Shown here in pieces: positions 6,758 to 16,245 of a stretch of 33,729 nt of DNA. The notes under the pieces were generated by a model, which worked only from the letters and a program-made list of their open reading frames with translations, was not told where the DNA came from and made no database searches. The stretch covers positions 1-33,729 of the forward strand of contig CALUVA010000006.1 in the NCBI GenBank assembly GCA_944324105.1. Reading direction: 5' to 3'. Positions within the stretch are counted from its first letter, which is position 1. Every line of letters begins with the position of its first letter. The stretch is from an uncultured Elusimicrobiales bacterium. Lineage in GTDB: Bacteria; Elusimicrobiota; Elusimicrobia; Elusimicrobiales; Elusimicrobiaceae. A program made the position numbers and the translations under genes.

Positions 6758-9700
6758 ATGAACAATAAAACCAAAGAGCCTATTGCCATTGTCGGCATCG
6801 GCGCCATTATGCCCGGAGCTTTAAATAAAGACGAGTTCTGGCAAAACATTCAAACTGGTAAATATTGCATCACCGAAATCCCCAAATCTTATTGGGACTA
6901 TAAACTTTTCTACAGTCCCGACCATAAAGCCGAAGACAAACTTTATTCCAAAATCGGCGGTTTTATTCCTGAAGGTTTTAAATTTAATTCCATTAAATAC
7001 CGCATTCCGCCGCAGATTGCCAAGCAGATGGACACGGTACAGCACCTGGCCATTGAAACCACGCGCATGGCGCTGGAAGACAGCGGGTATGACAAAAAAG
7101 AATTTAACCGCGACCGCTGTGCGGTCATTGTAGGCAACTCCATGGGCGGCATGAAAAACGAAATGTCCAACACCCGCTTAAACCGCCCCTTCCTCTATGA
7201 AATCTTAAAAGAAACCCCTACTTATAAATCCATGCCTGCGGATGCGGAACAAAAACTGCTGGATGAAATGGACGAAGGGGTTCGCCAAAAGTTTACGCCT
7301 ATCACTGAAGATTCCATGCCCGGCGAGCTGGCCAATGTTATCGCCGGCCGCCTGGCCAATGTCTTTGACGTGCACGGCACCAACTTTACCGTAGACGCCG
7401 CCTGCGCCACTTCGTTGGCCGCTGTGGACCAGGCCGTCAACGGCCTGCGTGAAGGTAATTTTGACATGGCCATCGTGGGCGGTGTGGACCAGATGATGTC
7501 CCCTTCCGCTTACATTAAATTCTGCAAAATTGGCGCGCTGTCCGAAAAAGGTTCCTGCCCCTTTGACGCCAAGGCCGACGGTTTCGTCATGGCCGAAGGC
7601 GCGGGCACGGTCATTTTAAAACGCCTCTCCGACGCCGTCAAAGACGGCGACAAAATCTATGCCGTCATCCGCGCTGTGGGCGCGTCTTCGGACGGCAAGG
7701 GCAAAGGCATTACCGCTCCCAACCCCAAAGGCCAAAAAATCGCCGTACAAAAGGCTTTTGAACAGGTGGAGTACACGCCGGGCGATGTCGGCCTGGTGGA
7801 AGCGCACGGCACCAGCACCCGCGTGGGCGACGCCGTAGAGCTTAACGCCCTGTATGAAATTTTCGGCCCTTACGCCAAACCCGGCACCATCGGTCTGGGC
7901 AGCGTAAAAAGCCAAATCGGCCATGCCAAGGCCGCGGCGGGCATTGCTTCCTTAATTAAGACCTCTTTGGCCTTATATAATAAGGTGTTGCCGCCTTCAG
8001 TCAATTTTGAAACCCCGAACCCGACCGTAGACTGGGCCACCAGCCCTTTCCGCGTGATTACCAAGCTGGAACCGTGGAACACTGACAAGGTGCGCCGCGC
8101 CAATGTATCCGCTTTTGGTTTCGGCGGTACGAACTTCCATGTGGCGCTGGAAGAAATGAACGACGGCCTGCTGAAAAAGACGGAAGACAACAGAGTCTGC
8201 GCCGCCAAAATTTCCAATCCTACCTCCGCCGTACAGGAGCAACAAACCATGAATGCAAATGAGTATAGCCTGCTTGTCCCGGGCGAAAAAATCCAAAGCG
8301 ACGTGCTGACCTTCTCGGCCGACACCAAGCAGGATTTATTCAACGAATTGGGCAAAGCCGTTTTGGCCATTAAATATGACCCGACCTATCTGCCCAGCAT
8401 TTCTTATAAAAACCATATTCAGAAACCCCGCAAATTCGCCGTTTCCATTAACGTGGAAAATCCGGAAAAACTGAAAGAAAAAATTGAATATTTCATCAAA
8501 ATTGCCGGCGGGCAGGATGTATGGGCCCAGGAATCGCTGTATCTGAAAATGAAAGGCATTTATCCGTTTACGCCCAGCGAAAATAAACCCAAAGTTTGCT
8601 TTATGTTCCCGGGTCAGGGCTCGCAGTATGTGGACATGATGAAAGATTTGGCTTCCAAATATAAAGTGGTTATGGATACCTTCATGGAAGCCGACCAGCA
8701 CCTGATTAAAATCATCGGCCAGAACCTGACCGATACATTGTGGAGCAAACCCGGCGAAACCAAGGAGCAGCTGGCCGCGCGGGAAGCCGCTATCAAGAAA
8801 ACCGAAATGACCCAGCCCGCTATGCTGACCGCCGATGTGGCCATGATGCGCCTGCTGTCCTCTTTCGGTCTTAAACCGGACGTAGTCATGGGGCACAGTT
8901 TGGGCGAATACGCCGCCGCCGTGGCCGCTGGTATTTTTGATTTTGAAAACGGTCTCAAAGCCGTCTGCACCCGCGGCAAGGTAATGTCCGAAATTAAAGT
9001 GGAAGACAACGGCAAAATGGCTTCCATTGCCGCCACTGCCGAAGCCGTGGAGCCGCACCTCAAACGCATCAGCGGGTATGTGGCAGTGGCCAATAAAAAC
9101 TGCCCCACCCAGACCGTCATCGCCGGCGCTTCCAAATCCGTGGACGACGCCATTAAAATGTTTACCGATATGGGCATTCAGGCCGTGCAAATCCCGGTGT
9201 CCCACGCTTTCCATTCCGAAATCGTGCGTCCGGCCATGCCGCAGTACCGCGCCTTTTTGGATACGCTGACTTTTAACTCGCCCAAACTGCCCATTACCAC
9301 CAACGTTACGGCGGAATTTTATCCCAATGACCCAGAGAAAATCAAAGATCTCATGGTCACGCAGATTTCCCACTCGGTGGAATGGATTAAACAGCTCAAA
9401 ACCACTTACGATTCCGGCGTGCGCCTGTTTGTGGAATGCGGCCCCAAACGCGTGCTTTCCGCGCTGGCCGCCAGCACGCTGTCTGATAAAAAAGATATTA
9501 AAGTACTGGCCTCTAACCACCCCAAAAAAGGCGGTATTGTGGAGTTCAACGACCTGTTTGCCAACCTGATTTCCTCGGGCATCGCCATTGACTGGAAAGG
9601 CACCGATATCTTTGGCGACAATTCCACCTACAATCCGGCCTTTGTCAAATGGGTGGACGCTTCCGCCACGCCGACTGAAAAGTGCGAAGGCAATATGCCC

Positions 9701-12700
9701 GCCAAAATGGAGCGGCTGCTGGAAGAAGGCGCGGAATGCTCCGTGCGCAAAAATGTGGTCATCAGCGGTATTGCCGCCGGCGGCCCGGGCAGCTGGGACA
9801 AAGTATTCCGCGAAGGCGTGCTGGACGAAATCCTGCAGGGCCGCAATTTGATTGAGCCCGTCAGCAGCGACTGCCAGCAAAAACAAATTGACAAAAATGT
9901 GGAAGTCGTCATCAAATCCAAAGACGGCAATCACCGCATTGAACATTTAAGCTCCGTAGCGCAGGCCGTCAAACTGGCCGCCAAAGCCGGCAGTTTTGAT
10001 TTGGAAAAAGAATTCGGCCTGCCCGCCAAATGGGTGGCGTCCATGGACCGCTGTTTCCAGCTGGCCATCGCCGCCGGTATTTTGGCGCTCAAAGACGCAG
10101 GCATTCCGCTGGTGTTGTATTATAAACCCACTTCCACGGGCGGCTATCTGCCGGACCGCTGGGGCCTGCCGGAAGATATGATAGACAACACGGGCGTGAT
10201 TTTCACTTCCGCCTATCCTATTACCAACAGCATGATGGGGGAATTTGCCCAAAAGCTGACGGCCCTGTTGGAAAACAAAAACGCCAAAGAACTAACCAAA
10301 TTCTATGAAAAATTTATCAACCAGATTTCCGACCCGGCGCTGAAAGCCGAGCTGAAAGCCTGGTACGACAGCGAAATGGCCAAAGTGCCCGCTCTGCAGT
10401 CGTTTACTTCGCAGTTTATTTTAAAGACCATTATCATTGCCCAGTCGCATTTTGCGCAGTGGATCCGCGCCAAAGGGCCCGCCACTTCCATGAGTGCGGC
10501 GTGCGCCAGCACGGCGCAGGCCATTTCCGTGGCGCATGACTGGATACGCCTGGGCCGTGCCAAACGCGTAATCGTTATCAGCGCAGATGATATTACCAAT
10601 GATTCCATTGCCGAATGGATGCTGACGGCCTTCCTGGCCTCCGGCGCCGCCACGACGGAAGCGGACGTGACCAAAGCCGCCCTGCCTTTTGACCGCCGCC
10701 GCAACGGCATGATTGTGGGCATGGGTGCGGTGTCCTTGGTTGTGGAAGAACAGAGCGAAGTGGAAAAACGCGGTATGAAACCGCTGGCCAAACTGCTGGC
10801 CACGGAAATCCGCAACAGCGGCTTCCACGTTACCCGCCTGGATGTGGGGCATGTGGCGCAGGTGATGAATGAGCTGGTTTCCCATGCCGAAAAAGACTTC
10901 GGTTTAAACCGCTCCGACATCGCCAAACAGCTGGTGTTCATTTCCCATGAAACCTATACGCCCGCGCGCGGCGGTTCGGCCAGTGCCGAGGCGTATGCCT
11001 TAAAATCCACCTTCGGCAAAGACGTCAGCTCCGTTATCGTCAGCAATACCAAAGGCTTTACCGGCCACTCCATGGGTGCGGGGCTGGAGGACGCCATTGC
11101 CGTGCGCTGCCTCAACACGGGCATCGTGCCTCCCATTGCCAATTTTAAGGAAGCCGACCCCGAGCTGGAAGGCATTACCTTGAGCAAAGGCGGCCATTAC
11201 GACTTTAAATACGCGCTGCGTCTGGCGGCGGGTTTCGGCTCGCAGATCGGCATGACGCTGCTGGAGAAAATGTGGAGCGTGGGCGACCCGCGCATTTCCG
11301 ATCCGGCCAAACACGAAGCCTGGCTCAAGCAAATTTCCCACCAGGAAAATCCGGTGCTGGAAGTGGAACACAATACCCTGCGCGTAAAAGACAATTACAA
11401 ACACGGTGTCAAACCCTCGCTGGTCATGGAAGGAGCGCAGGCTTTTGTAGATAAAGTCAACGCCATTCATGCCAAAGCGGCTCCGGCTGCGTCTGTAACG
11501 CCTGCGGCCCAGCCCGCACCCGCCGCGGCCCCGGTGGCTGCTGCTCCGGCGGCTGCGCCGAAAGCGGCTCTGCCGAGCCTGAGTGAAGGCGACGTAACCA
11601 AAGATATATTGGCGATTGTGTCCGAAAAGACGGGTTACCCCGAAGACATGCTGGATCTGGACTTGGATATGGAAGCCGACCTGGGCATTGATACGGTCAA
11701 ACAGGCCGAACTGTTCGCCATCATGCGCGAAAAGTATCAGATTGCCAGACAGGAAGGCGTGCAGCTCAAGGACTATCCGACGATTCGCTCCATTATTAAG
11801 TATGCTATCGCCAATGCGGGCAGTGAAGCGGGTGCCGCCTCTGCAGCTCCAGCCGCCGCGCCTGTAACGCCTGCCGTGGCTCCGGTGGCTGCTGCTCCGG
11901 CGGCTGCGCCGAAAGCGGCTCTGCCGAGCCTGAGTGAAGGCGACGTAACCAAAGATATATTGGCGATTGTGTCCGAAAAGACGGGTTACCCCGAAGACAT
12001 GCTGGATCTGGACTTGGATATGGAAGCCGACCTGGGCATTGATACGGTCAAACAGGCCGAACTGTTCGCCATCATGCGCGAAAAGTATCAGATTGCCAGA
12101 CAGGAAGGCGTGCAGCTCAAGGACTATCCGACGATTCGCTCCATTATTAAGTACGCTATGGCCAATGCCGGCACCGAAGGCCAGGCCGCCGCGGCTCCAG
12201 CCGCCGCACCTGCTCCGGCTGCCGCGCCCGTAACGCCTGCGGCCCAGCCTGCTTCTGCCGCGACCCCCGTACAAACGGCGGCTCCGGTGGCTAAACCTGC
12301 TGCGGCCCTGCCGAACTTGGACGAAGCCAGCGTAACCAAAGATATCCTGTCCATCGTAGCCGAAAAGACGGGTTACCCCGAAGACATGCTGGACTTGGAC
12401 TTGGACATGGAAGCTGACCTGGGTATTGATACGGTCAAACAGGCGGAACTCTTCGCCATTATGCGCGAAAAGTATCAGATTGCCAGACAGGAAGGCGTCC
12501 AGCTGAAAGACTATCCGACGATTCGTTCCATTATTAAATATGCTATGGCTAATGCTGGCACTGAAACAGGTGCCGCCTCTGCGGCTGCCGCTCCTGTAAT
12601 GCCTGCGTCCCAGCCCGCGCCTGTCGCGGCCCCCGTGGCTGCTGCTCCGGCGGCTGCGCCGAAAGTGTCCGGTCCGTTGCCGAGCTTGGACGAGGCCAGC

Positions 12701-15700
12701 GTAACCAAAGACATTACGGCGTTAGTGGCTGAAAAAACGGGTTATCCGGAAGACATGCTGGATCTGGACCTGGACATGGAAGCCGACCTGGGCATTGATA
12801 CGGTCAAACAGGCCGAGCTGTTCGCCATTATGCGCGAAAAGTATCAGATTGCCAGACAGGAAGGCGTCCAGCTGAAAGACTATCCGACGATCCGCTCCAT
12901 TATTAAGTACGCTATGGCCAATGCCGGCACCGAAGGCCAGGCCGCCGCGGCTCCAGCCGCTGCGCCTGCTCCGGCTGCCGCGCCCGTAACGCCTGCGGCC
13001 CAGCCCGCGCCTGCCGCGGCCCCTGTGGCTGCTGCTCCGGCGACTGCGCCGAAAGCGTCCGGCCCGCTGCCGAGTTTGGACGAAGCCTCCGTTACGGCGG
13101 ACATTAAAGCCATTGTGGCAGAAAAGACGGGTTACCCCGAAGACATGCTGGATCTGGACCTGGACATGGAAGCCGACCTGGGCATTGATACGGTCAAACA
13201 GGCCGAGCTGTTCGCCATTATGCGCGAAAAGTATCAGATTGCCAGACAGGAAGGCGTCCAGCTCAAAGACTATCCGACGATCCGCTCCATTATTAAGTAT
13301 GCTATGTCCAATGCCGGCACCGAAGGTCAGGCCGCTGCGGCCCCTGCCGCCGCGCCTGCTCCGGCTGCCGCGCCCGTAACGCCTGCGGCCCAGCCCGCGC
13401 CTGCCGCGGCCCCCGTGCAGACGGCGGTCCCGCAAGTGCAGGAAGAGCCTGCCGCCCCTGCCCTGCCCACCATTGAAGTGGACAAAGTGCAGGACGCCGT
13501 GCCGACCGCCGGAAAAGTGGAAAAGCCTTCTGAAGAAATGCTGACCACCAACCCGACCGCACCGATTAAGCCGCATGAGTCTTTGGCCGAACGGCCCGAG
13601 CGCGAAGGGTACGCCGGCGAACACTGCCATGAGAAAAAACTGCGCAGTGTAACCGTCGTGGCGCAGGCCCCGCTGACCGAGCGCGAAAACCGCCGCCTGG
13701 CCAAGGACCGCACCGTGCTGATCTTTGCTGACAATTCCCAGCTCATTAAAGCCTATCAGGAAGAGTTTAAGGAATTGGGCGTCAAAACGCACGTGTTCAC
13801 CACGCTCAAAACCCGCAGCAAAAACACGACTATCGTAAACTGGGAATCTTACGAAGAAACCGAGGCCGCGCTGAAAGAATACGCTGCCGAAGACCCCAAC
13901 ATTCAGGGTATCGTGTACCTGCTGGGTGCGACGGTCAAGAAATTTGACAAGAAAGTCAGCCCGCACAATGAACTGACCAAATACGTCATGCCGCTGTTTA
14001 TTGCGCTGCGCGTATTTGAAAAAGGTCTGTCCAACCGTGCCGACGCCGACACGTTCTTTGCGGTCAACACCAAGATTGACGGTAACTTCGGTTACACGAC
14101 CAAAGATGAGTTTAACCCCATCTCCGGCGCGCTGACCGGCGGCGTTACCTGCTACCGCAAAGACGTGTACGAACGCACCGGCGCCATTTCCAAGCTCATT
14201 GATTTTGAGCCCACGGCCACGCCCGACGAAATGGCCCGCTACACCATGGACGAAGTGCTCCACGGTGATATGCGCCTGATGATCGGTGCGCGTGAAGGCG
14301 GCCGCAGCACCATCCTGTCCGTGCCCGTGCGTTTGGACCGCAGCGAAAAACGCTTTGACCTGGCCGGCAAGACCATTATCTTCACCGGTTCGGGCCGCGG
14401 CATCGGCGCCATGCTCAGCCAGAAAATCGCCGCGCAGTACCACAGCAAAATCATCGTGCTGGACATCATTGAAATCCAGGAAAAGACCCCGCTGTGGGCG
14501 TCCATGAACGAGGCCGAACTGGCCGCGCTGAAGAAGCAAATCTGGGAGGACCTCAAGGCCGACAAGACCCAAAAGGCCACCCCGGTGCTGCTGGAGCGCG
14601 CTTTCGGCCGCGTGAAAGATTCCATCACGCTTTATAACAACCTGCAGAAACTGCGCGAGCTGGGCAGCGAAGTGGAATATTACCACTGCGACGTGATGAA
14701 CAGCTCGATGGTTAAAGAAGTCTGCACGAAGATTAAAGCCAAAAACGGCCGCGTGGACGGAATGATCCACTTTGCCGGACTGGAACGCTCCAAACTCATC
14801 TATGACAAAGACCCCGCGGAATATTACCGCATCTTTGACGTAAAAGCCACGAGTTTTGCCAGCTTCCTGGCCAACAATATCGTGCGCGACGACGGCTTCT
14901 TCGCTTTCGCTTCGTCCATTGCCGGCAAATACGGTAACCTGGGCCAGAGCGATTACGCGTCGGCCAACGACTATTTGGCCAAGTCCGCCTTCTCGCTGAC
15001 CAACCAGGGCTACCGCGCCATCTCCATCGCCATGAGCGCCTACAAGAATGTGGGCATGGGCGTGCGCGCCGGCGTGGAAACCTTCCTCAAATCCAACGGC
15101 GTGGACTTTGTGGATCCCGAAGACGGTATGCAGATATTCCTGGACGAAATCGTGTACGGCGACGTGCCCGAAATCGTGCTGACCGGTTCTCTGGGCCGCC
15201 TGGACTGGGATCACCAGCACCGTTTGGAAATGGATGAAATCGTACCCCGGGGCGCGCAAAACGCGCCCAAGGGCGGCGATAAAGGCGGCAAAGGCGGTTC
15301 TTCTTCCGCCGCGCCCAAAACCGCCGCGGTGGACGTGGCCCTGCCCGACCCGTCGCAGGCCAATCACTTTTTAGGCAAAGTGGCTTCTTTGGAAAAAGGC
15401 AAAGAAATCCACGCCGAAAAAGAATTTAACCTGCAGTCCGATCCGTACCTGGCCGACCACGCCATTGAAGGCACGCCGTATGTGCCGGGCGTGATGGGCA
15501 TTGAAACGTTTATGGAAACGGCGACGGCGCTTTCCGGTTCTGTGCCGCAGGGCTTAAAAGACGTGCATTTTTACCTGCCCATTAAACTGCTGCGCAACCG
15601 ACCCCAGGCCGTACGCGTCATCGGCGCGGAAGCCGGCGGGGATATTTCCATGGAAATAGAGTCCGACTTTATTAACAGCAAAGGCGTTAAAATGGGCAAT

Positions 15701-16210
15701 ACCCGCCGCCACTTTACGGCCAAGGCCCTGCAGAGCGGTTTCGTGTCCACCTGGAATGAGGTTAAAGACCACATTCATTTGGACGTGAACGCCGCCCCGC
15801 AGATTTCCAAAGAGGAAATCTACAAAAAGTATTTCCACGGGCCCAGCTTCCAGGTGCTCGGCGGTATTTTGCGCGCGGACAAAGACAGCTCTTTGGCCGT
15901 CTACAACACCACCCCGCAGCCGCAGTGGAAAGACGGGCAGAAAGTGTTGCTGGCCAACCCGATGCTCATTGAAGCCGCCTTCCAGTGCTGCGGTTTCCGC
16001 GATATGGCCATTGACAACAAAATGACCCTGCCCGACGGCATTAAAGAAGTGGCCGTATTCAAACGCCAGACGCCTCCGCAGAAGCTGTACCTCTACGGGC
16101 GTTTTAAAGGTTTGACCGCCGACGGCAAAACCCTGCACGACGCGTATGTGTTTGACGAAAAAGGCGACGTGTGGGTGGAATTCCACGGCTACCAGGCCAT
16201 CGGCCAGTAA
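6758..16210 (+). CDS. PUFA-synthase-like type I megasynthase: KS-AT-KS-ACP(x5)-KR-DH
   Basis: A 3150-residue cytoplasmic multidomain synthase that should build an acyl or polyketide chain on its own carrier domains. Domains by residue: KS1 6-465 (Cys216, His350, His389, complete). AT 612-905 (GHSLGEY with Ser714; HAFHS with His819, the form usual for malonyl specificity). KS2 997-1505, divergent but with Cys1249, His1397 and His1437 aligned to the triad. Five ACPs 1608-2183 joined by Ala/Pro-rich linkers. KR structural plus catalytic parts 2293-2815 (TGSGRGIG from Thr2543; Ser2720, Tyr2733, Asn2737). Hotdog DH 2868-3145 (HxxxGxxxxP from His2901). No enoyl reductase domain is present. All five ACPs have Thr in place of the expected phosphopantetheine Ser. 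It resembles PfaA-type PUFA synthases but inserts a second KS before the ACPs. The CAGGAG Shine-Dalgarno fixes the start. Product unknown. Confidence 0.93.
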   Translation: MNNKTKEPIAIVGIGAIMPGALNKDEFWQNIQTGKYCITEIPKSYWDYKLFYSPDHKAEDKLYSKIGGFIPEGFKFNSIKYRIPPQIAKQMDTVQHLAIETTRMALEDSGYDKKEFNRDRCAVIVGNSMGGMKNEMSNTRLNRPFLYEILKETPTYKSMPADAEQKLLDEMDEGVRQKFTPITEDSMPGELANVIAGRLANVFDVHGTNFTVDAACATSLAAVDQAVNGLREGNFDMAIVGGVDQMMSPSAYIKFCKIGALSEKGSCPFDAKADGFVMAEGAGTVILKRLSDAVKDGDKIYAVIRAVGASSDGKGKGITAPNPKGQKIAVQKAFEQVEYTPGDVGLVEAHGTSTRVGDAVELNALYEIFGPYAKPGTIGLGSVKSQIGHAKAAAGIASLIKTSLALYNKVLPPSVNFETPNPTVDWATSPFRVITKLEPWNTDKVRRANVSAFGFGGTNFHVALEEMNDGLLKKTEDNRVCAAKISNPTSAVQEQQTMNANEYSLLVPGEKIQSDVLTFSADTKQDLFNELGKAVLAIKYDPTYLPSISYKNHIQKPRKFAVSINVENPEKLKEKIEYFIKIAGGQDVWAQESLYLKMKGIYPFTPSENKPKVCFMFPGQGSQYVDMMKDLASKYKVVMDTFMEADQHLIKIIGQNLTDTLWSKPGETKEQLAAREAAIKKTEMTQPAMLTADVAMMRLLSSFGLKPDVVMGHSLGEYAAAVAAGIFDFENGLKAVCTRGKVMSEIKVEDNGKMASIAATAEAVEPHLKRISGYVAVANKNCPTQTVIAGASKSVDDAIKMFTDMGIQAVQIPVSHAFHSEIVRPAMPQYRAFLDTLTFNSPKLPITTNVTAEFYPNDPEKIKDLMVTQISHSVEWIKQLKTTYDSGVRLFVECGPKRVLSALAASTLSDKKDIKVLASNHPKKGGIVEFNDLFANLISSGIAIDWKGTDIFGDNSTYNPAFVKWVDASATPTEKCEGNMPAKMERLLEEGAECSVRKNVVISGIAAGGPGSWDKVFREGVLDEILQGRNLIEPVSSDCQQKQIDKNVEVVIKSKDGNHRIEHLSSVAQAVKLAAKAGSFDLEKEFGLPAKWVASMDRCFQLAIAAGILALKDAGIPLVLYYKPTSTGGYLPDRWGLPEDMIDNTGVIFTSAYPITNSMMGEFAQKLTALLENKNAKELTKFYEKFINQISDPALKAELKAWYDSEMAKVPALQSFTSQFILKTIIIAQSHFAQWIRAKGPATSMSAACASTAQAISVAHDWIRLGRAKRVIVISADDITNDSIAEWMLTAFLASGAATTEADVTKAALPFDRRRNGMIVGMGAVSLVVEEQSEVEKRGMKPLAKLLATEIRNSGFHVTRLDVGHVAQVMNELVSHAEKDFGLNRSDIAKQLVFISHETYTPARGGSASAEAYALKSTFGKDVSSVIVSNTKGFTGHSMGAGLEDAIAVRCLNTGIVPPIANFKEADPELEGITLSKGGHYDFKYALRLAAGFGSQIGMTLLEKMWSVGDPRISDPAKHEAWLKQISHQENPVLEVEHNTLRVKDNYKHGVKPSLVMEGAQAFVDKVNAIHAKAAPAASVTPAAQPAPAAAPVAAAPAAAPKAALPSLSEGDVTKDILAIVSEKTGYPEDMLDLDLDMEADLGIDTVKQAELFAIMREKYQIARQEGVQLKDYPTIRSIIKYAIANAGSEAGAASAAPAAAPVTPAVAPVAAAPAAAPKAALPSLSEGDVTKDILAIVSEKTGYPEDMLDLDLDMEADLGIDTVKQAELFAIMREKYQIARQEGVQLKDYPTIRSIIKYAMANAGTEGQAAAAPAAAPAPAAAPVTPAAQPASAATPVQTAAPVAKPAAALPNLDEASVTKDILSIVAEKTGYPEDMLDLDLDMEADLGIDTVKQAELFAIMREKYQIARQEGVQLKDYPTIRSIIKYAMANAGTETGAASAAAAPVMPASQPAPVAAPVAAAPAAAPKVSGPLPSLDEASVTKDITALVAEKTGYPEDMLDLDLDMEADLGIDTVKQAELFAIMREKYQIARQEGVQLKDYPTIRSIIKYAMANAGTEGQAAAAPAAAPAPAAAPVTPAAQPAPAAAPVAAAPATAPKASGPLPSLDEASVTADIKAIVAEKTGYPEDMLDLDLDMEADLGIDTVKQAELFAIMREKYQIARQEGVQLKDYPTIRSIIKYAMSNAGTEGQAAAAPAAAPAPAAAPVTPAAQPAPAAAPVQTAVPQVQEEPAAPALPTIEVDKVQDAVPTAGKVEKPSEEMLTTNPTAPIKPHESLAERPEREGYAGEHCHEKKLRSVTVVAQAPLTERENRRLAKDRTVLIFADNSQLIKAYQEEFKELGVKTHVFTTLKTRSKNTTIVNWESYEETEAALKEYAAEDPNIQGIVYLLGATVKKFDKKVSPHNELTKYVMPLFIALRVFEKGLSNRADADTFFAVNTKIDGNFGYTTKDEFNPISGALTGGVTCYRKDVYERTGAISKLIDFEPTATPDEMARYTMDEVLHGDMRLMIGAREGGRSTILSVPVRLDRSEKRFDLAGKTIIFTGSGRGIGAMLSQKIAAQYHSKIIVLDIIEIQEKTPLWASMNEAELAALKKQIWEDLKADKTQKATPVLLERAFGRVKDSITLYNNLQKLRELGSEVEYYHCDVMNSSMVKEVCTKIKAKNGRVDGMIHFAGLERSKLIYDKDPAEYYRIFDVKATSFASFLANNIVRDDGFFAFASSIAGKYGNLGQSDYASANDYLAKSAFSLTNQGYRAISIAMSAYKNVGMGVRAGVETFLKSNGVDFVDPEDGMQIFLDEIVYGDVPEIVLTGSLGRLDWDHQHRLEMDEIVPRGAQNAPKGGDKGGKGGSSSAAPKTAAVDVALPDPSQANHFLGKVASLEKGKEIHAEKEFNLQSDPYLADHAIEGTPYVPGVMGIETFMETATALSGSVPQGLKDVHFYLPIKLLRNRPQAVRVIGAEAGGDISMEIESDFINSKGVKMGNTRRHFTAKALQSGFVSTWNEVKDHIHLDVNAAPQISKEEIYKKYFHGPSFQVLGGILRADKDSSLAVYNTTPQPQWKDGQKVLLANPMLIEAAFQCCGFRDMAIDNKMTLPDGIKEVAVFKRQTPPQKLYLYGRFKGLTADGKTLHDAYVFDEKGDVWVEFHGYQAIGQ
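11531..12153 (+). repeat. exact 272-bp direct repeat covering ACP1 and ACP2
   Basis: Bases 11531-11802 and 11882-12153 appear identical on reading, offset by 351 bp (117 codons), including silent positions and part of the Ala/Pro linker. ACP3 to ACP5 differ at scattered third positions. This is the mark of a very recent in-frame duplication or conversion, and a likely site of copy-number change or assembly error. Confidence 0.85.
11579..13306 (+). repeat. five tandem ACP-coding repeats inside the megasynthase
   Basis: Units lie at 11579-11812, 11930-12163, 12320-12553, 12689-12916 and 13076-13306. Each codes for about 77 residues with the same core (GYPEDMLDLDLDMEADLGID then Thr-Val-Lys-Gln-Ala). 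The Thr codons fall at residues 1646, 1763, 1892, 2015 and 2145. Linkers of about 40-55 residues are almost pure Ala/Pro/Val, as in multi-ACP PUFA synthases, where carrier number raises yield. The units are much more alike than needed for function, which points to recent duplication or gene conversion. Confidence 0.95.
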
Positions 16211-16245
16211 GCGCCTGCGCGCTTTTGCGCGGCGCGGCGCAAGCC

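Noticed and set aside
11579-13306. Regularly spaced repeats that could suggest a CRISPR array or satellite
   Set aside because: The repeats are about 230 bp, in frame and code for ACP domains with the family core; spacing follows codon units.
12722-15367. 881-codon open frame on the minus strand inside the megasynthase gene (and similar ones at 8336-9946 and 11000-12274)
   Set aside because: They are antisense shadows created by the GC-rich third positions and Ala/Pro linkers of the synthase. The translations are His/Gly/Arg-rich and have no domain, while the sense strand has intact catalytic motifs throughout.
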